Positions 11,370 to 20,408 of a DNA stretch of 21,559 nucleotides are shown here, one piece after another. The notes under the pieces are model-generated. The model was not told the origin of the DNA. It did not search any database and was given only the letters and a program-made list of their open reading frames with translations. Origin of the DNA: Xenorhabdus miraniensis (GTDB lineage: Bacteria; Pseudomonadota; Gammaproteobacteria; Enterobacterales; Enterobacteriaceae); NCBI RefSeq assembly GCF_002632615.1, contig NZ_NITZ01000034.1:1-21559 (forward strand), in the 5' to 3' direction. Each line of letters begins with the position of its first letter. Position 1 is the first letter of the stretch. The position numbers and the translations under genes are program-made.

Positions 11370-11398
11370 CCGAGCATCTTAGTTTTTGGATGGTTCGT

Positions 11399-11462
11399 GA
11401 ATCGCCACTGTTTTGTCAGGTATTTTACTCATTTAACCTGATAATACAGAGGCGATTTTTTT
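11399..11462 (+). terminator. Terminator of ptsHI-crr
   Basis: A long interrupted stem: atcgcc (11401-11406) / ggcgat (11451-11456) outside and tcaggt / acctga inside, followed by seven T. It terminates the pts operon just before the convergent cysM. A small aaggga...tccctt hairpin at 11503-11520 may help on the other strand. Confidence 0.8.
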
Positions 11463-11622
11463 ATGCTAATCTCAATGGATTCCAACATACAGCATGATGA
11501 CAAAGGGAAAAAATCCCTTGAAGCAGGACTCAGTTATCCGAATAAACATCCGTCAGTTATTCACATTGGGAGAAACCCATTCCCACTTACCAAACGTAGA
11601 AATTCCCTCCAACGAAAAACGC

Positions 11623-12504
11623 TTAATTGAATACCCCTGTAGATAAATATCTATCACCGCGATCACAAATAATTGCCACAATAACGGCGTCAGGGTTTTC
11701 AGCCGCAATACGAAGTGCCCCAGAAACTGCGCCACCAGAGCTAACACCACAGAAAATACCTTCTTTCTGTGCCAATAAACGCATTGTCGTTTCAGCTTCC
11801 AACTGCGTGATATCCAAAATTTGATCCACCAACTCTTTCTGGTAAATACCTGGCATATAAGCCGGAGACCAACGACGAATACCGGGGATATGGCTATTTT
11901 CTGCGGGTTGTAATCCTGTAATTTGCACTTTGTCTGATTGAGATTTCAGGTAGCGACTCACACCTGTAATCGTGCCGGTTGTTCCCATACTGGAAACAAA
12001 ATGTGTCACCCGGCCTTGTGTCTGTTGCCAAATTTCCGGGCCAGTGGTTTTAAAATGTGCCAGTGAGTTATCCGTGTTATTAAACTGATCGAGAACCTTT
12101 CCTTCTCCCTTTTTCTCCATTTCTTGTGCCAAATCTCGCGCACCTTCCATTCCCAGCTCTTTACTAACCAAAATTAATTCCGCACCATAAGCCCGCATTG
12201 ATGCCTGCCGTTCAAGGCTCATATTTTCAGGCATCAGAAGTTTTAAACGATACCCCTTTACTGCCGCGATCATAGCCAGTGCAATGCCAGTATTCCCGCT
12301 CGTTGCTTCAATCAGAACATCACCGGGGGTAATTTCTCCACGCAATTCTGCCTGCTGGATCATTGAAAGTGCAGCCCGGTCTTTTACAGAACCTGCCGGA
12401 TTATTACCTTCCAGCTTTACCCAAATTTCCGCATCAACACCTTCTGTGATCTGCTGCAATTTTACCAGCGGTGTATTACCTATAAAGTCTTCCAAGCTTG
12501 CCAC
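11623..12504 (-). CDS. cysM: Cysteine synthase B (O-acetylserine sulfhydrylase B)
   Basis: A PLP enzyme of cysteine synthesis; the CysM type can also use thiosulfate. Lys41 in NPAGSVKDRAAL binds PLP, TSGNTG (69-74) is the substrate loop, and GTTGTITG binds the PLP phosphate. IPGIRRW and ICDRGDRYLSTGVF are CysM hallmarks and distinguish it from CysK. The start codon is GTG (12502-12504) with a tagg RBS 7-8 bases upstream; the N-terminus aligns with E. coli CysM. The 293-residue protein stops one residue after GVF, about ten short of E. coli CysM, so only a dispensable-looking tail is missing. Last gene of cysPTWAM, 134 bp after cysA. Confidence 0.96.
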   Translation of the reverse strand: MASLEDFIGNTPLVKLQQITEGVDAEIWVKLEGNNPAGSVKDRAALSMIQQAELRGEITPGDVLIEATSGNTGIALAMIAAVKGYRLKLLMPENMSLERQASMRAYGAELILVSKELGMEGARDLAQEMEKKGEGKVLDQFNNTDNSLAHFKTTGPEIWQQTQGRVTHFVSSMGTTGTITGVSRYLKSQSDKVQITGLQPAENSHIPGIRRWSPAYMPGIYQKELVDQILDITQLEAETTMRLLAQKEGIFCGVSSGGAVSGALRIAAENPDAVIVAIICDRGDRYLSTGVFN

Positions 12505-12638
12505 AGTATTACCTAGTTCATATGAGGATGGGTAACCAACTAATCATATTCAGAATACGGTAGCAAGATATTAAGCAAAAAATCCCGGTTTCCCCGTTAT
12601 AAAAGGGAAGCAAGGATTAATAATAAAAATGTATCAAA

Positions 12639-13727
12639 TCAGGCCGATTCAGCTAGCCTTAAGACTTTTAACGGTAAATCTTCCGTATATAAGCGAGCAC
12701 CTGTTCCTCCAATAAAATAATAATCGCCTCTGACCGGAATAGATGAATTATCCTCCCAGACAACTGAGAGTAGTTCATCTCCCCATCCTATTGGTTGGAC
12801 AGATAAGAGAGAAAAATGCCCGCGCGGGCTAGCCTCCACGATTTGAATTGGCAAGGGACAAGAAGCTGTTTGCTGTTTACTGAGTGTCATATCCCATGGC
12901 CGGAAAAAGACATCAACTTTCCCCTGATGCAAGGGAGTGATATCCAATGGGAAAACTCTCCCGCCAACCCAGAGCTGTGAGCCTTTAATTTCACCACGAA
13001 ATTTATTGATTTCCCCCATGAACTCGAGCACAAAGCGGCTCCCCGGTTCACTCCACACTTGCTGTGGTGTTCCAACCTGCTCAATGTGCCCGTGATTCAT
13101 CAGTACCACTCTATCCGCCACTTCCATTGCCTCTTCCTGATCATGGGTGACAAACACGCTGGTAAATTTCAATTCTTCATGAAGCTGACGCAACCAACGG
13201 CGTAATTCCATTCGTACCTGTGCATCCAATGCACCAAAAGGCTCATCCAACAAAAGGATTTGTGGTTCTACGGCCAATGCCCTTGCCAGTGCCACCCGTT
13301 GTTTTTGCCCGCCAGAGAGCTGTGATGGATAACGGTCAGCCAAATGGGCTAACTGCACCATATCGAGCAATGCCATGACCTTACTACGCAACACCTCGCT
13401 ACCGGGGCGCTGGCGACGAGGAAGTACAGTCAGGCCAAAAGCCACATTGTCAAACACCGTCATATGACGAAATAAGGCGTAATGTTGGAAGACAAACCCG
13501 ACACGCCGATCTTTCGCATGTACCCGGCTGACATCCTGCCCATGAAATTTCAATTGACCTGAATTTTGCTGTTCAAGCCCTGCAATAATCCGCAACAATG
13601 TCGTTTTGCCAGAACCTGACGGCCCGAGCAAGGCGATCATCTCACCGGATTCAATATCCAGTGAAATTTCATTCAGTATCTGAGAACGACCAAAAGATTT
13701 ACTGATTTTAGTGATTTCAATACTCAT
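12639..13727 (-). CDS. cysA: Sulfate/thiosulfate ABC transporter ATP-binding protein CysA
   Basis: The ATPase of the sulfate/thiosulfate importer, on the cytoplasmic face with CysT and CysW. Walker A GPSGSGKT (35-42), Q-loop Gln81, signature LSGGQ (137-141), Walker B ILLLDE (157-162) and H-loop His195 are all present. The region after about 235 is the C-terminal TOBE-like regulatory domain. Its 362 residues compare with 365 in E. coli. It starts 16 bp after cysW within the same operon, which is under CysB control in relatives. Confidence 0.97.
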   Translation of the reverse strand: MSIEITKISKSFGRSQILNEISLDIESGEMIALLGPSGSGKTTLLRIIAGLEQQNSGQLKFHGQDVSRVHAKDRRVGFVFQHYALFRHMTVFDNVAFGLTVLPRRQRPGSEVLRSKVMALLDMVQLAHLADRYPSQLSGGQKQRVALARALAVEPQILLLDEPFGALDAQVRMELRRWLRQLHEELKFTSVFVTHDQEEAMEVADRVVLMNHGHIEQVGTPQQVWSEPGSRFVLEFMGEINKFRGEIKGSQLWVGGRVFPLDITPLHQGKVDVFFRPWDMTLSKQQTASCPLPIQIVEASPRGHFSLLSVQPIGWGDELLSVVWEDNSSIPVRGDYYFIGGTGARLYTEDLPLKVLRLAESA

Positions 13728-13743
13728 ATTCTGCCCCCATAGC

Positions 13744-14592
13744 CTACCCTTGCTGACGGCTCAAACGCCATTGCAACGCACTTTTGACAATCAGGGTAAT
13801 AATCGCCATGACTGCCAATAAGGCTGCTGCCGTAAATGCGCCAACTGTGTTGTAATCCTGATAAAGAAGTTCAACCTGCAAAGGCAACGTATAGGTTTCT
13901 CCCCGAATCGATCCCGATACGACGGACACAGCGCCAAATTCCCCTATTGCCCGAGCGTTAGTCAAAACAACTCCATACAACAATGCCCAACGAATATTTG
14001 GTAATGTCACATGCCAGAACATCGTCCAACCGGAAGCACCCAACAATATAGCTGCCTCATCTTCCTGACTGCCCTGACTCAACATCACTGGCACCAATTC
14101 CCGGACAACAAACGGGCATGTTACGAATACGGTTACCAGTACCATTCCCGGCCATGAAAACATTAATTGAATGCCATAGTCACCTAACCAACTTCCCAAC
14201 CAGCCATTGGCACCATAAAACAGGAGATAAAGCAGCCCTGCGACAACCGGCGAAACCGCAAACGGAATATCAATTAATGTCAGTAATAGTTGTCTGCCGG
14301 GGAATTGGAAACGCGTTACTAACCATGCCACCATCACACCAAAAACCAAATTGATGGGAACAGTGATAAGTGCAATCATCACTGTTAACCAAATAGCATG
14401 CAGCATATCGGAATCGAAAAGGTTCTGGGTAACGATGTCCAGCCCTTTGGAAAAGGCAGTCAGAAAAATCCACGCTATCGGAATCACCAGCAACAGAACC
14501 GAAAAAAGTATACCTGTGCCAATCAGCAACCATTTTCCCCAATTTATCGGGGGATGTTGTGCCACTGTGTATTCGGAAAACTCAGTCATCAA
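13744..14592 (-). CDS. cysW: Sulfate/thiosulfate ABC transporter permease CysW
   Basis: One of the two inner-membrane permease subunits of the importer. About six hydrophobic segments span the 282 residues. The EAA loop [21 protein letters not shown] (about 177-197), which contacts CysA, is followed by [11 protein letters not shown]. The start ATG overlaps the cysT stop by 4 bp (ATGA type), indicating translational coupling. It is slightly shorter than E. coli CysW (291). Confidence 0.95.
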   Translation of the reverse strand: MMTEFSEYTVAQHPPINWGKWLLIGTGILFSVLLLVIPIAWIFLTAFSKGLDIVTQNLFDSDMLHAIWLTVMIALITVPINLVFGVMVAWLVTRFQFPGRQLLLTLIDIPFAVSPVVAGLLYLLFYGANGWLGSWLGDYGIQLMFSWPGMVLVTVFVTCPFVVRELVPVMLSQGSQEDEAAILLGASGWTMFWHVTLPNIRWALLYGVVLTNARAIGEFGAVSVVSGSIRGETYTLPLQVELLYQDYNTVGAFTAAALLAVMAIITLIVKSALQWRLSRQQG

Positions 14593-15422
14593 TGTCCTCC
14601 TATCCGTTTCCCAAAGCGGCTTTGCAATACATTGACACTAAACAAGAGTAGTAATGACGTGGCAAGAATGACTGAAGCAATTGCACTGGCTGCCGGATAA
14701 TCAAATTCTTGCAAGCGAACAAAGATCATTAAAGAGACAACCTCGGTTTGCCAGGCAATATTGCCTGCAATGAAAATTACAGCACCAAACTCCCCCAGAC
14801 TGCGGGTAAAAGAGAGCACGGTCCCTGCAATCAATGCCGGTGAAACCTCCGGCAAAATAACCCGCTGAAAAGTTTGCCAGCGACTTGCTCCTAATGTCTG
14901 TGCGGCTTCCTCATATTCAGGCCCCAGTTCTTCAAGTACTGGCTGCACAGTACGAACGACAAAAGGCAAACTGGTAAATGCCATTGCTACCGCAATACCC
15001 AGCCAAGTATTCGTGACTTTGATATCAACATGACCAAGCCAGGCACCATACCATCCGGTTGCAGAAAACAACGTTGCCAACGTTAAACCAGCAACTGCCG
15101 TCGGTAAAGCAAACGGCAAATCCATCAAACCATCAAGTAAACTGCGCCCCGGAAATTGGTAGCGCGTTAATATCCATGCCATCAACATGCCAAAAACCAT
15201 ATTGAACAGACTGGCAACCGCAGCCGCCAACAATGTCACCTTATAAGCGGCAACAACTTGTGGGTTGGCAATCACCTGCCAGTATTGCTCCCATGTCATA
15301 CTGGAAAGCTGTACTACCAAGGCACTTAATGGCAATAACAAGATAAGGCAGGTATAAAACAGACTACAGCCCAAACTCAGCCCAAATCCGGGCAAGACAC
15401 GTTTACTGAATCCCCACATCAT
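14589..15422 (-). CDS. cysT: Sulfate/thiosulfate ABC transporter permease CysT (CysU)
   Basis: The second permease subunit, 277 residues as in E. coli CysU. It shows about six membrane segments, the [21 protein letters not shown] motif of sulfate permeases (about 88-108) and an EAA loop [21 protein letters not shown] (about 168-188). It begins ATGATG, overlapping the cysP stop by 4 bp, and overlaps cysW by 4 bp at its end, so cysP-cysT-cysW are tightly coupled. Confidence 0.96.
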   Translation of the reverse strand: MMWGFSKRVLPGFGLSLGCSLFYTCLILLLPLSALVVQLSSMTWEQYWQVIANPQVVAAYKVTLLAAAVASLFNMVFGMLMAWILTRYQFPGRSLLDGLMDLPFALPTAVAGLTLATLFSATGWYGAWLGHVDIKVTNTWLGIAVAMAFTSLPFVVRTVQPVLEELGPEYEEAAQTLGASRWQTFQRVILPEVSPALIAGTVLSFTRSLGEFGAVIFIAGNIAWQTEVVSLMIFVRLQEFDYPAASAIASVILATSLLLLFSVNVLQSRFGKRIGGH

Positions 15423-16456
15423 TTACGCCCTTCCATCAATAATTGATCAAGCGTTCCATCAGTGCCGAAATGCGTTTTCATCACTTGGGGCCAGCTACCG
15501 AATTGTTCTTCCAGACGAAACAATTTGGTTGCAGGAAAACGGGGTTGCCGAGCTTCCATAACATCTTTATCAACTACACGATAATTAAAATCGGCGATGA
15601 TTTTTTGTGCTGCCGGACTATACAGATAATTTAAATATGCTTTGGCTACAGCTTCCGTACCGTTTCTCTGGACATTTTTGTCTACCCAGGCCACGGGGAA
15701 CTCAGCCAAAATATTCACTGGAGGCACAACCACTTGATAATTATCTTCACCATATTGTTTGCGGATATTATTGACCTCAGATTCAAAACTAATCAGAACA
15801 TCCCCTAACCTACGCTCAATAAACGAAGTGGTTGCTCCACGCCCGCCAGTATCAAACACTTCTACATTTTGCAAAAAGCGTTGCATTTGTTGGCGTACTT
15901 TCTCTGTCTCATGTGGATTTTGCTTTTGAAAAGCGCCCCATGCCGCTAAATAGGTATAACGACCATTACCTGAGGTTTTGGGGTTTGGAAAAATTAATTT
16001 CACATCATTGCGCACTAAATCATCCCAATTCTGAATATGCTTAGGGTTATTTTTGCGTACCAAGAAGGCCATTGTGGAATAATAGGGTGAACTGTTATTT
16101 GGTAAGCGCTGCTGCCAGTTGGCGGGAATCAAATTGCCACGATCATGTAGTATCTGGATATCCGTGACTTGGTTATAAGTGACTACATCCGCTCGCAATC
16201 CATGCAAAATAGCCAGCGCCTGTTTAGAAGAACCTGCATGTGATTGTTTAATAGTTAATTTTTCCTGAGGATGCTGTTCATTCCAATGTTTCTCAAATAC
16301 AGGATTCAAGCCTGAAAATAATTCTCGCCCAATGTCGTAGGAACTATTCAGCAATTCGACAGCCAAGGCGTTGGTGCTATAAGCACTGAGACTGACCCAA
16401 AATGATATGGCAGCCAACCTGCTTAATAATTTAATTTTTATTGTCATTATCTTCAT
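15419..16456 (-). CDS. cysP: Thiosulfate/sulfate-binding periplasmic protein CysP
   Basis: The periplasmic binding protein that hands thiosulfate or sulfate to CysTW. A signal peptide is visible: basic start, hydrophobic core (about 11-26), likely cleavage after TNALA before VELLNSSYD. Family blocks include [49 protein letters not shown] and [13 protein letters not shown]. Its 345 residues are close to E. coli (338). I use the first ATG (aaggtg RBS close by); a second ATG three codons in, at 16447, is possible. First gene of cysPTWAM. A dispersed repeat begins only 44 bp upstream, so the promoter lies in or beyond it. Confidence 0.97.
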   Translation of the reverse strand: MKIMTIKIKLLSRLAAISFWVSLSAYSTNALAVELLNSSYDIGRELFSGLNPVFEKHWNEQHPQEKLTIKQSHAGSSKQALAILHGLRADVVTYNQVTDIQILHDRGNLIPANWQQRLPNNSSPYYSTMAFLVRKNNPKHIQNWDDLVRNDVKLIFPNPKTSGNGRYTYLAAWGAFQKQNPHETEKVRQQMQRFLQNVEVFDTGGRGATTSFIERRLGDVLISFESEVNNIRKQYGEDNYQVVVPPVNILAEFPVAWVDKNVQRNGTEAVAKAYLNYLYSPAAQKIIADFNYRVVDKDVMEARQPRFPATKLFRLEEQFGSWPQVMKTHFGTDGTLDQLLMEGRK

Positions 16457-16499
16457 CTAACACCTTACCCATCACGCAATTAGACAACAATTTCTTCTA

Positions 16500-16684
16500 C
16501 ACCCAATAGATTTCAAGTTGCAGAGCGACGGCAAGAAAAGCAAATCCTCAGAAGGATAGCTGGCTCTATGTTTATAGCTACATGTTTATAACTACATATT
16601 TATAACCACATGTTTATAACTACGTAACCGAAGGTGAGTGAACGTAGCCAACAAAGCAGCAACTTGAAAGATGAAAGGTATACT
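16500..16684 (+). repeat. Dispersed MITE-like repeat, copy 3
   Basis: A 185-bp element with terminal inverted repeats: left atttcaagttgcagag, right gcagcaacttgaaagatg, then aaaggtata. The right half is shared with copy 1 (inverted, 245-367), and the far right end with copy 2 (8524-8587). Inside are four tandem 14-bp units. It is inserted between cysP and yfeY, in the upstream region of the cysPTWAM operon. No protein is encoded. Confidence 0.75.
16568..16623 (+). repeat. Four tandem 14-bp repeats inside repeat copy 3
   Basis: Units atgtttatagctac, atgtttataactac, atatttataaccac and atgtttataactac follow without gaps. Copy 1 holds only about one such unit, so the number varies within the family, as expected for replication slippage. 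Confidence 0.85.
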
Positions 16685-16870
16685 GTATCCAGAATATTTA
16701 TAACAGGATAGCTAACTATCTACTGTTTTATATACCAAGTTCTTATGAGAAATGATGAAACGAGATAAGGTACAGGGAATGTAAGGTTACTCATTTAGGA
16801 TGATAATAGTAAAATACAGGTAATAACGATTTTGGCTGTTTCCCTTCATATACAGGTGGAAAACAGGTGG
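16685..16870. other. Non-coding spacer, possible cysP promoter region
   Basis: No gene is seen. Read on the minus strand this is upstream of cysP and the repeat, so the original CysB-dependent promoter may be here. An imperfect palindrome (acag-gatag-ctaa-ctatc-ta-ctgt, 16703-16726) is the only clear structure. No convincing -35/-10 was found. Confidence 0.4.
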
Positions 16871-16906
16871 AAAAAAGAGAGTTTAACTTTAATAAAAACT
16901 CTCTTT
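16871..16906 (-). terminator. Terminator of yfeY
   Basis: A perfect 11-bp stem aaagagagttt / aaactctcttt with an 11-nt loop, followed on the minus strand by six T, 10 bp after the yfeY stop. Confidence 0.88.
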
Positions 16907-16915
16907 GAGATTTTA

Positions 16916-17539
16916 TCAGCGTTTCCAGATAATACGCGAAATCTTCCAATCTTTCAGAACATCATCAGAAGGCAATAATCCTTCAGGACCATCCCAAATT
17001 CCGGTAAAAACATAACTGACATGCGAACTTTGCGGAGCACGGCAGATAACTGTAGGTTGCATGGTGAAATCATTGGATCGCTGGCATGCACCAAATGCCT
17101 TGCCATACAGCTCAGAGAAAGGGGTTCCTATTTTCGTTCCCCAGACCGTTTTAATTCCCTCATCCAATACATCAATACGATTAACCTTTCCATTGACGAG
17201 ACCATAAAATTCGAGTTTTACCTGATCGCCTTCCATTCCCTGAATCACGCTAATTAATTGCCCCCCTTGCGTTTCCATACCACTACGCAGGCGATATTTA
17301 TCTCCCAAGCCTTGTTCAATTGCGGATTGAGTCATGTCTGTCTGTGTATTAATTTCTCCAACCCCTTGTTCAGAGACATTCAGAGAACTGCCAAACCAGT
17401 TTAAAGGTGATAAAGAAGACCATGAAAACCCCGCTGTCCCGGCACAAGCGGTTAACAAAAATGAGCACCCAACTAAACTACTGAGTGTAATGCTCCGTTG
17501 TTTAGGCAGGAAATTGAATACAAAAAATTTATCCATCAC
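16916..17539 (-). CDS. yfeY: RpoE-regulated lipoprotein YfeY
   Basis: A 207-residue envelope lipoprotein. The lipobox LTAC puts the lipidated Cys at position 32; before it is a long N-terminal region with a hydrophobic core (about 17-30). The mature part matches E. coli YfeY: FSWSSLSPLNWFGSSL, VSEQGVGEI, YRLRSGM, KIGTPFSELYGKAFGACQ and GPEGLLPSDDVLKDWKIS. Function is unknown; in E. coli the gene belongs to the sigma-E envelope stress regulon, and a sigma-E-like promoter is visible upstream here. An aagg RBS lies about 12 bases before the first ATG (ATGATG), so the second ATG is equally possible. Next to ypeA as in E. coli. Confidence 0.92.
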   Translation of the reverse strand: MMDKFFVFNFLPKQRSITLSSLVGCSFLLTACAGTAGFSWSSLSPLNWFGSSLNVSEQGVGEINTQTDMTQSAIEQGLGDKYRLRSGMETQGGQLISVIQGMEGDQVKLEFYGLVNGKVNRIDVLDEGIKTVWGTKIGTPFSELYGKAFGACQRSNDFTMQPTVICRAPQSSHVSYVFTGIWDGPEGLLPSDDVLKDWKISRIIWKR

Positions 17540-17582
17540 TATTTTTTACCTTGAAGTCTCTATGACAATGGCTTGACCTCTA

Positions 17583-17610
17583 TCAGACCACATTTTCAAA
17601 AAAACATTCC
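17583..17610 (-). promoter_or_regulatory. Sigma-E-type promoter for yfeY
   Basis: On the minus strand ggaatgt and gtctga are separated by 15 bp, close to the sigma-E consensus (GGAACTT, about 15-16 bp, GTCTAA/TCTGA). It lies about 45 bp upstream of the yfeY start. Agreement with the known regulation of the family raises confidence. Confidence 0.65.
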
Positions 17611-17745
17611 CTTATTAAAACCATTCATCAATAGAAATGTAAAATTGATGTTAACAACACATTAATAACATGACATTGCCGATCTATTTAAAAAACAAAC
17701 AGTACTGTAAGTCAATGTTCACAAAAATACAGTGCAGGAGAAAAC

Positions 17746-18007
17746 AATGGATCTGCCTGGAGAACAATATATTGATTACCGGTTGGACTCTAACTGGCAT
17801 GTATTAGAAGGAAAATCTGAAACTTCGATTCCTGAAAAGTATTATATCCTTAAAGATAAAGATGGACACATTCAGGCTAAAATTATATTTGATACAGATA
17901 ATAAAACGCCGAACTTGTCAAAGGATCTCCTTGTTACAAAAAACAAATACATGAGAAAACTGACTCATTCTATAAAAGTCATAGTAAAAAAAATAATGGC
18001 TGAATAA
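17746..18007 (+). CDS. Hypothetical small protein (86 aa)
   Basis: Not recognised. I place the start at the ATG at 17746 because a strong caggag RBS lies 6 bases before it; an upstream in-frame GTG at 17732 would put the RBS inside the gene. The protein has no signal peptide or membrane segment. It is rich in charged residues and Tyr (DYRLDSNWHVLEG, YYILKDKDGHIQAKIIFD), with a basic C-terminal third (KNKYMRKLTHSIKVIVKKI) that could form an amphipathic helix. It is divergent from yfeY and convergent with ypeA, sharing a bidirectional terminator with the latter. E. coli has no gene here as far as I recall, so it may be lineage-specific. Confidence 0.65.
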
Positions 18008-18028
18008 CATATATAGTACTCAGCCATT
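17995..18028. terminator. Bidirectional terminator
   Basis: A 9-bp perfect stem aatggctga / tcagccatt with a 16-nt loop. Plus-strand side: ttttatatttt; minus-strand side: a run of eight T. It serves the small gene on the plus strand (its stop codon lies in the loop) and ypeA on the minus strand. Confidence 0.75.
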
Positions 18029-18035
18029 TTATATT

Positions 18036-18458
18036 TTAATCAATAATCAATCGTTTACTAAAAATGGCACTTTCCTGCCCCAAATAATCATATTCCATCT
18101 TTTCACACATACAAATTGTTGCATCATTTTCTTCTGGCACCATGATCAAAATACTCGGACAACCTCTTGCCAATAATTTCTTTTCTAAACGAGCAATCAA
18201 CGCATTAGCAATTCCCCTGCCCCTGAATTCAGGATGAACGCCCAAATAATACGCATGCCCCCGATGCCCATCGTAGCCACCCATAACTGTACCAACTACT
18301 TCCCCGGCAACTTCAGCAACCAAAAACAAATCAGCATCATGGGTTAATTTACGCTCAATATCTATTTCTGGATCATCACCAGAATTAATCAAATCGCAGC
18401 GTTCCCAAAGTGTGATGACGGCTTCAAAGTCGTCTTGCCGAAATACCCGAATTTCCAT
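18036..18458 (-). CDS. ypeA: GNAT-family acetyltransferase YpeA
   Basis: A 140-residue GNAT N-acetyltransferase, nearly collinear with E. coli YpeA (141). The acetyl-CoA-binding motif A is [19 protein letters not shown] (about 71-89), with Q/RxxGxG/A as RGRGIA. The preceding [21 protein letters not shown] is a family block. The natural substrate is unknown. The C-terminus diverges from E. coli ([24 protein letters not shown]...). An agg RBS is about 10 bases upstream of the ATG. In E. coli amiA follows; here the next gene is a satellite integrase. Confidence 0.92.
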   Translation of the reverse strand: MEIRVFRQDDFEAVITLWERCDLINSGDDPEIDIERKLTHDADLFLVAEVAGEVVGTVMGGYDGHRGHAYYLGVHPEFRGRGIANALIARLEKKLLARGCPSILIMVPEENDATICMCEKMEYDYLGQESAIFSKRLIID

Positions 18459-18778
18459 AGTTAGTAAGCCTATCTAATAAGCAATTGAATCAACGTTAAT
18501 TATCACTGCTTTTATTTTGGAATCAATATGAAAATGCGTTTATTGATACTAACAGGTATACTGCTAATATTCATAAACTAACCAAAATGAAAGCAGAAAT
18601 GAATATACCTAATATATATTAGTTTAATGTTTTGATGTTTGTCCATGATTATAATTTTTATATTAAAATCAGACAATTAATTATTTCCCTACCTGTGCAT
18701 TGTTCCAGTGCTTATTGACGTTTTCCCACTCTTGCAGCACACTGCATATAAACATTTGTATAAATATCTTAGGTGATC
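18459..18778. other. Spacer between ypeA and the integrase
   Basis: About 320 bp, AT-rich. It must contain the left junction of the inserted element, but no tRNA, no ssrA fragment and no obvious att core is visible. A 17-codon hydrophobic open frame lies at 18528-18581. Confidence 0.5.
18528..18581 (+). CDS. Possible 17-residue hydrophobic peptide
   Basis: The frame encodes MKMRLLILTGILLIFIN, a basic start and a hydrophobic stretch, with ttggaa 7 bases before the ATG. It could be a tiny membrane protein, or the remnant of a signal peptide from a gene cut by the insertion. No family recognised; a chance occurrence is quite possible. Confidence 0.2.
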   Translation: MKMRLLILTGILLIFIN

Positions 18779-19996
18779 ATGGCTGCCGAACTAAACAAGC
18801 TCAGTGACAAAAAACTTAAAACCCTACACGGAAAAGAAAGGAACAATATTGAGTTTTTTGCCGATGGTGCTGGATTGAGTGCAAAAGCATCTAAAGTTGG
18901 TGGTATTAGTTGGGTCTTTACCTACCGACTTGATGGCAAGAAATTAAACCGCCTTACCCTTGGGCGCTATCCTGATATGCCCCTCAAACAAGCTCGTGAA
19001 ACACGGGATAAATGCCGTAACTGGTTGGCATCCGGTAAAGATCCAAAGCTCCAATTTAACTTAACGATGCAAGAATCATTAAAACCAGTCACTGTAAAAG
19101 ACGCTATCGAATATTGGATAGAACACTATGGCAGAGAAAACCGAGTCAATATTGATAGCCTCATTCGTCAATTAGAAAAACATATTTATCCCTATATTGG
19201 TGAAATGGCATTGTCTGACTGTGAAATAATATATTGGCTGCAATGCTTTGACAGAATGAAAAAGGAAGCTCCAGTGGCTTCTGGTGGTATTCTTCAATTG
19301 TGCAAACAAGCCCTGAAATTTTGCCGGGTAAGAAGGTATGCAATAAGCCATGTATTGGATGATTTAACTATTCAGGATGTTGGGAAAAAACAGAAAAAAG
19401 GTCAGCGGTATTTAGAAGATGATGAACTTGGGCAATTATGGGAGTCCATAAACGCAGGTGTCTATCTACCTTATTATAATAATTTATTGAAAGTTTTGGT
19501 TGTTTTTGGTTGTCGGACACGAGAGATCAGATTATCGAAATGTTCAGAATGGAATTTTAATTCCATGCTATGGACTGTCCCAAAAGAAAATAGCAAGACA
19601 GGTGAAAGAATTATTCGCCCTATACCGGAATGTATGAAGTCGTTCTTAGAAAGACTTATTTATCAAAATCATAAAAGTGATTACCTATTAGGCGAGTTAA
19701 AAAGCACCGAAACAGTATCAGAGTATGGAACTAAGATATGGAAAAAATTAGGTTATGCGGATAAATGGTCGCTACATGATTTAAGACGAACTTTTTCCAC
19801 AAATTTAAATGATATGGGAATAGCTCCACATATTGTTGACCAGCTTTTAGGCCATATCTTACCGGGTGTCATGGCTATCTACAACAAGAGCCAATACCTA
19901 CCAGAGAAACTAGACGCTTTAAACAAGTGGTGTGAGCGGCTAGATGTATTGACGGGTCATTATGAGAATGTGGTTATATTAAAGGCAGCTCAATAG
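18779..19996 (+). CDS. P4-type tyrosine integrase
   Basis: A site-specific recombinase that integrates and excises the element. N-terminal DUF4102 domain (about 1-85, LSDKKLKTL, SWVFTYRLDGKKLNRLTLGRYPDMPLKQAR), SAM-like core-binding domain (about 100-185) and catalytic domain. Counting from the ATG at 18779, catalytic residues are Arg246 (GCRTREI), a Lys in KENSKTG, His333-x-x-Arg336 (HDLRR), His359 (LLGH) and Tyr368 (AIYNKSQY). A GTG at 18773 would add two residues, but family members start at M-A-A. Its 405 residues are normal for P4 integrases. It points away from ypeA into the element. No tRNA target is visible beside it. Confidence 0.92.
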   Translation: MAAELNKLSDKKLKTLHGKERNNIEFFADGAGLSAKASKVGGISWVFTYRLDGKKLNRLTLGRYPDMPLKQARETRDKCRNWLASGKDPKLQFNLTMQESLKPVTVKDAIEYWIEHYGRENRVNIDSLIRQLEKHIYPYIGEMALSDCEIIYWLQCFDRMKKEAPVASGGILQLCKQALKFCRVRRYAISHVLDDLTIQDVGKKQKKGQRYLEDDELGQLWESINAGVYLPYYNNLLKVLVVFGCRTREIRLSKCSEWNFNSMLWTVPKENSKTGERIIRPIPECMKSFLERLIYQNHKSDYLLGELKSTETVSEYGTKIWKKLGYADKWSLHDLRRTFSTNLNDMGIAPHIVDQLLGHILPGVMAIYNKSQYLPEKLDALNKWCERLDVLTGHYENVVILKAAQ

Positions 19997-20088
19997 TGGG
20001 AATTAATGAGTTTAATGATGAGCATGATAATTGTGATATATACGTAACAAATATCGCTTCCTTCCGTAATGATTTCTTTTAAGTAAAA

Positions 20089-20121
20089 TACCCTCACAAA
20101 AACAATTAAACAGTGAGGGTA
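20089..20121 (+). promoter_or_regulatory. Hairpin masking the RBS of the AlpA-like gene
   Basis: A perfect 9-bp inverted repeat taccctcac (20089-20097) / gtgagggta (20113-20121) with a 15-nt A-rich loop. The right arm contains the gaggg RBS of the next gene, whose ATG is at 20124. No T run follows, so it is not a normal terminator. It may lower translation or serve as a binding site. Confidence 0.6.
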
Positions 20122-20123
20122 AC

Positions 20124-20408
20124 ATGACCATTCAATACAGCATTCCTACACCTGAAGAACGCCGCTCTATCCTTTCTGAATATGGCGAACCTTATGATCG
20201 TCTTATACGTGAAAAGGAACGCCAACACATTACCTCTATTTCCAGAACGTCAGCATGGAAACTGGAAAATGAAGGCCGTTTCCCTGCCCGTAAGCCACTA
20301 GGCCGCAATTCTTGCGCTTGGTTGCTTAGTGATCTGCTGCATTGGGTACGTAATCCGCCAACAGTAGAAAACATCAATAACCCGTATAGCCGTAAATCTG
20401 CCAATTAA
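20124..20408 (+). CDS. AlpA-family phage regulatory protein
   Basis: A 94-residue AlpA-like DNA-binding regulator. The helix-turn-helix is in ITSISRTSAWKLENEGRFP (about 36-54), followed by PLGRNSCAWLLSDLLHWV (about 58-75), the usual AlpA ending. AlpA proteins activate excision or integrase genes of P4-type elements (known in E. coli for the slpA/intA prophage), so it probably controls excision here. It has an N-terminal extension of about 30 residues compared with short AlpA proteins. Its RBS is inside a hairpin. Start fixed by that RBS. Confidence 0.85.
   Translation: MTIQYSIPTPEERRSILSEYGEPYDRLIREKERQHITSISRTSAWKLENEGRFPARKPLGRNSCAWLLSDLLHWVRNPPTVENINNPYSRKSAN

Noticed and set aside
12583..12612. 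Hairpin with six T between cysA and cysM
   Set aside because: The best stems are only 4-5 bp and poorly placed relative to the T run; not a convincing terminator.
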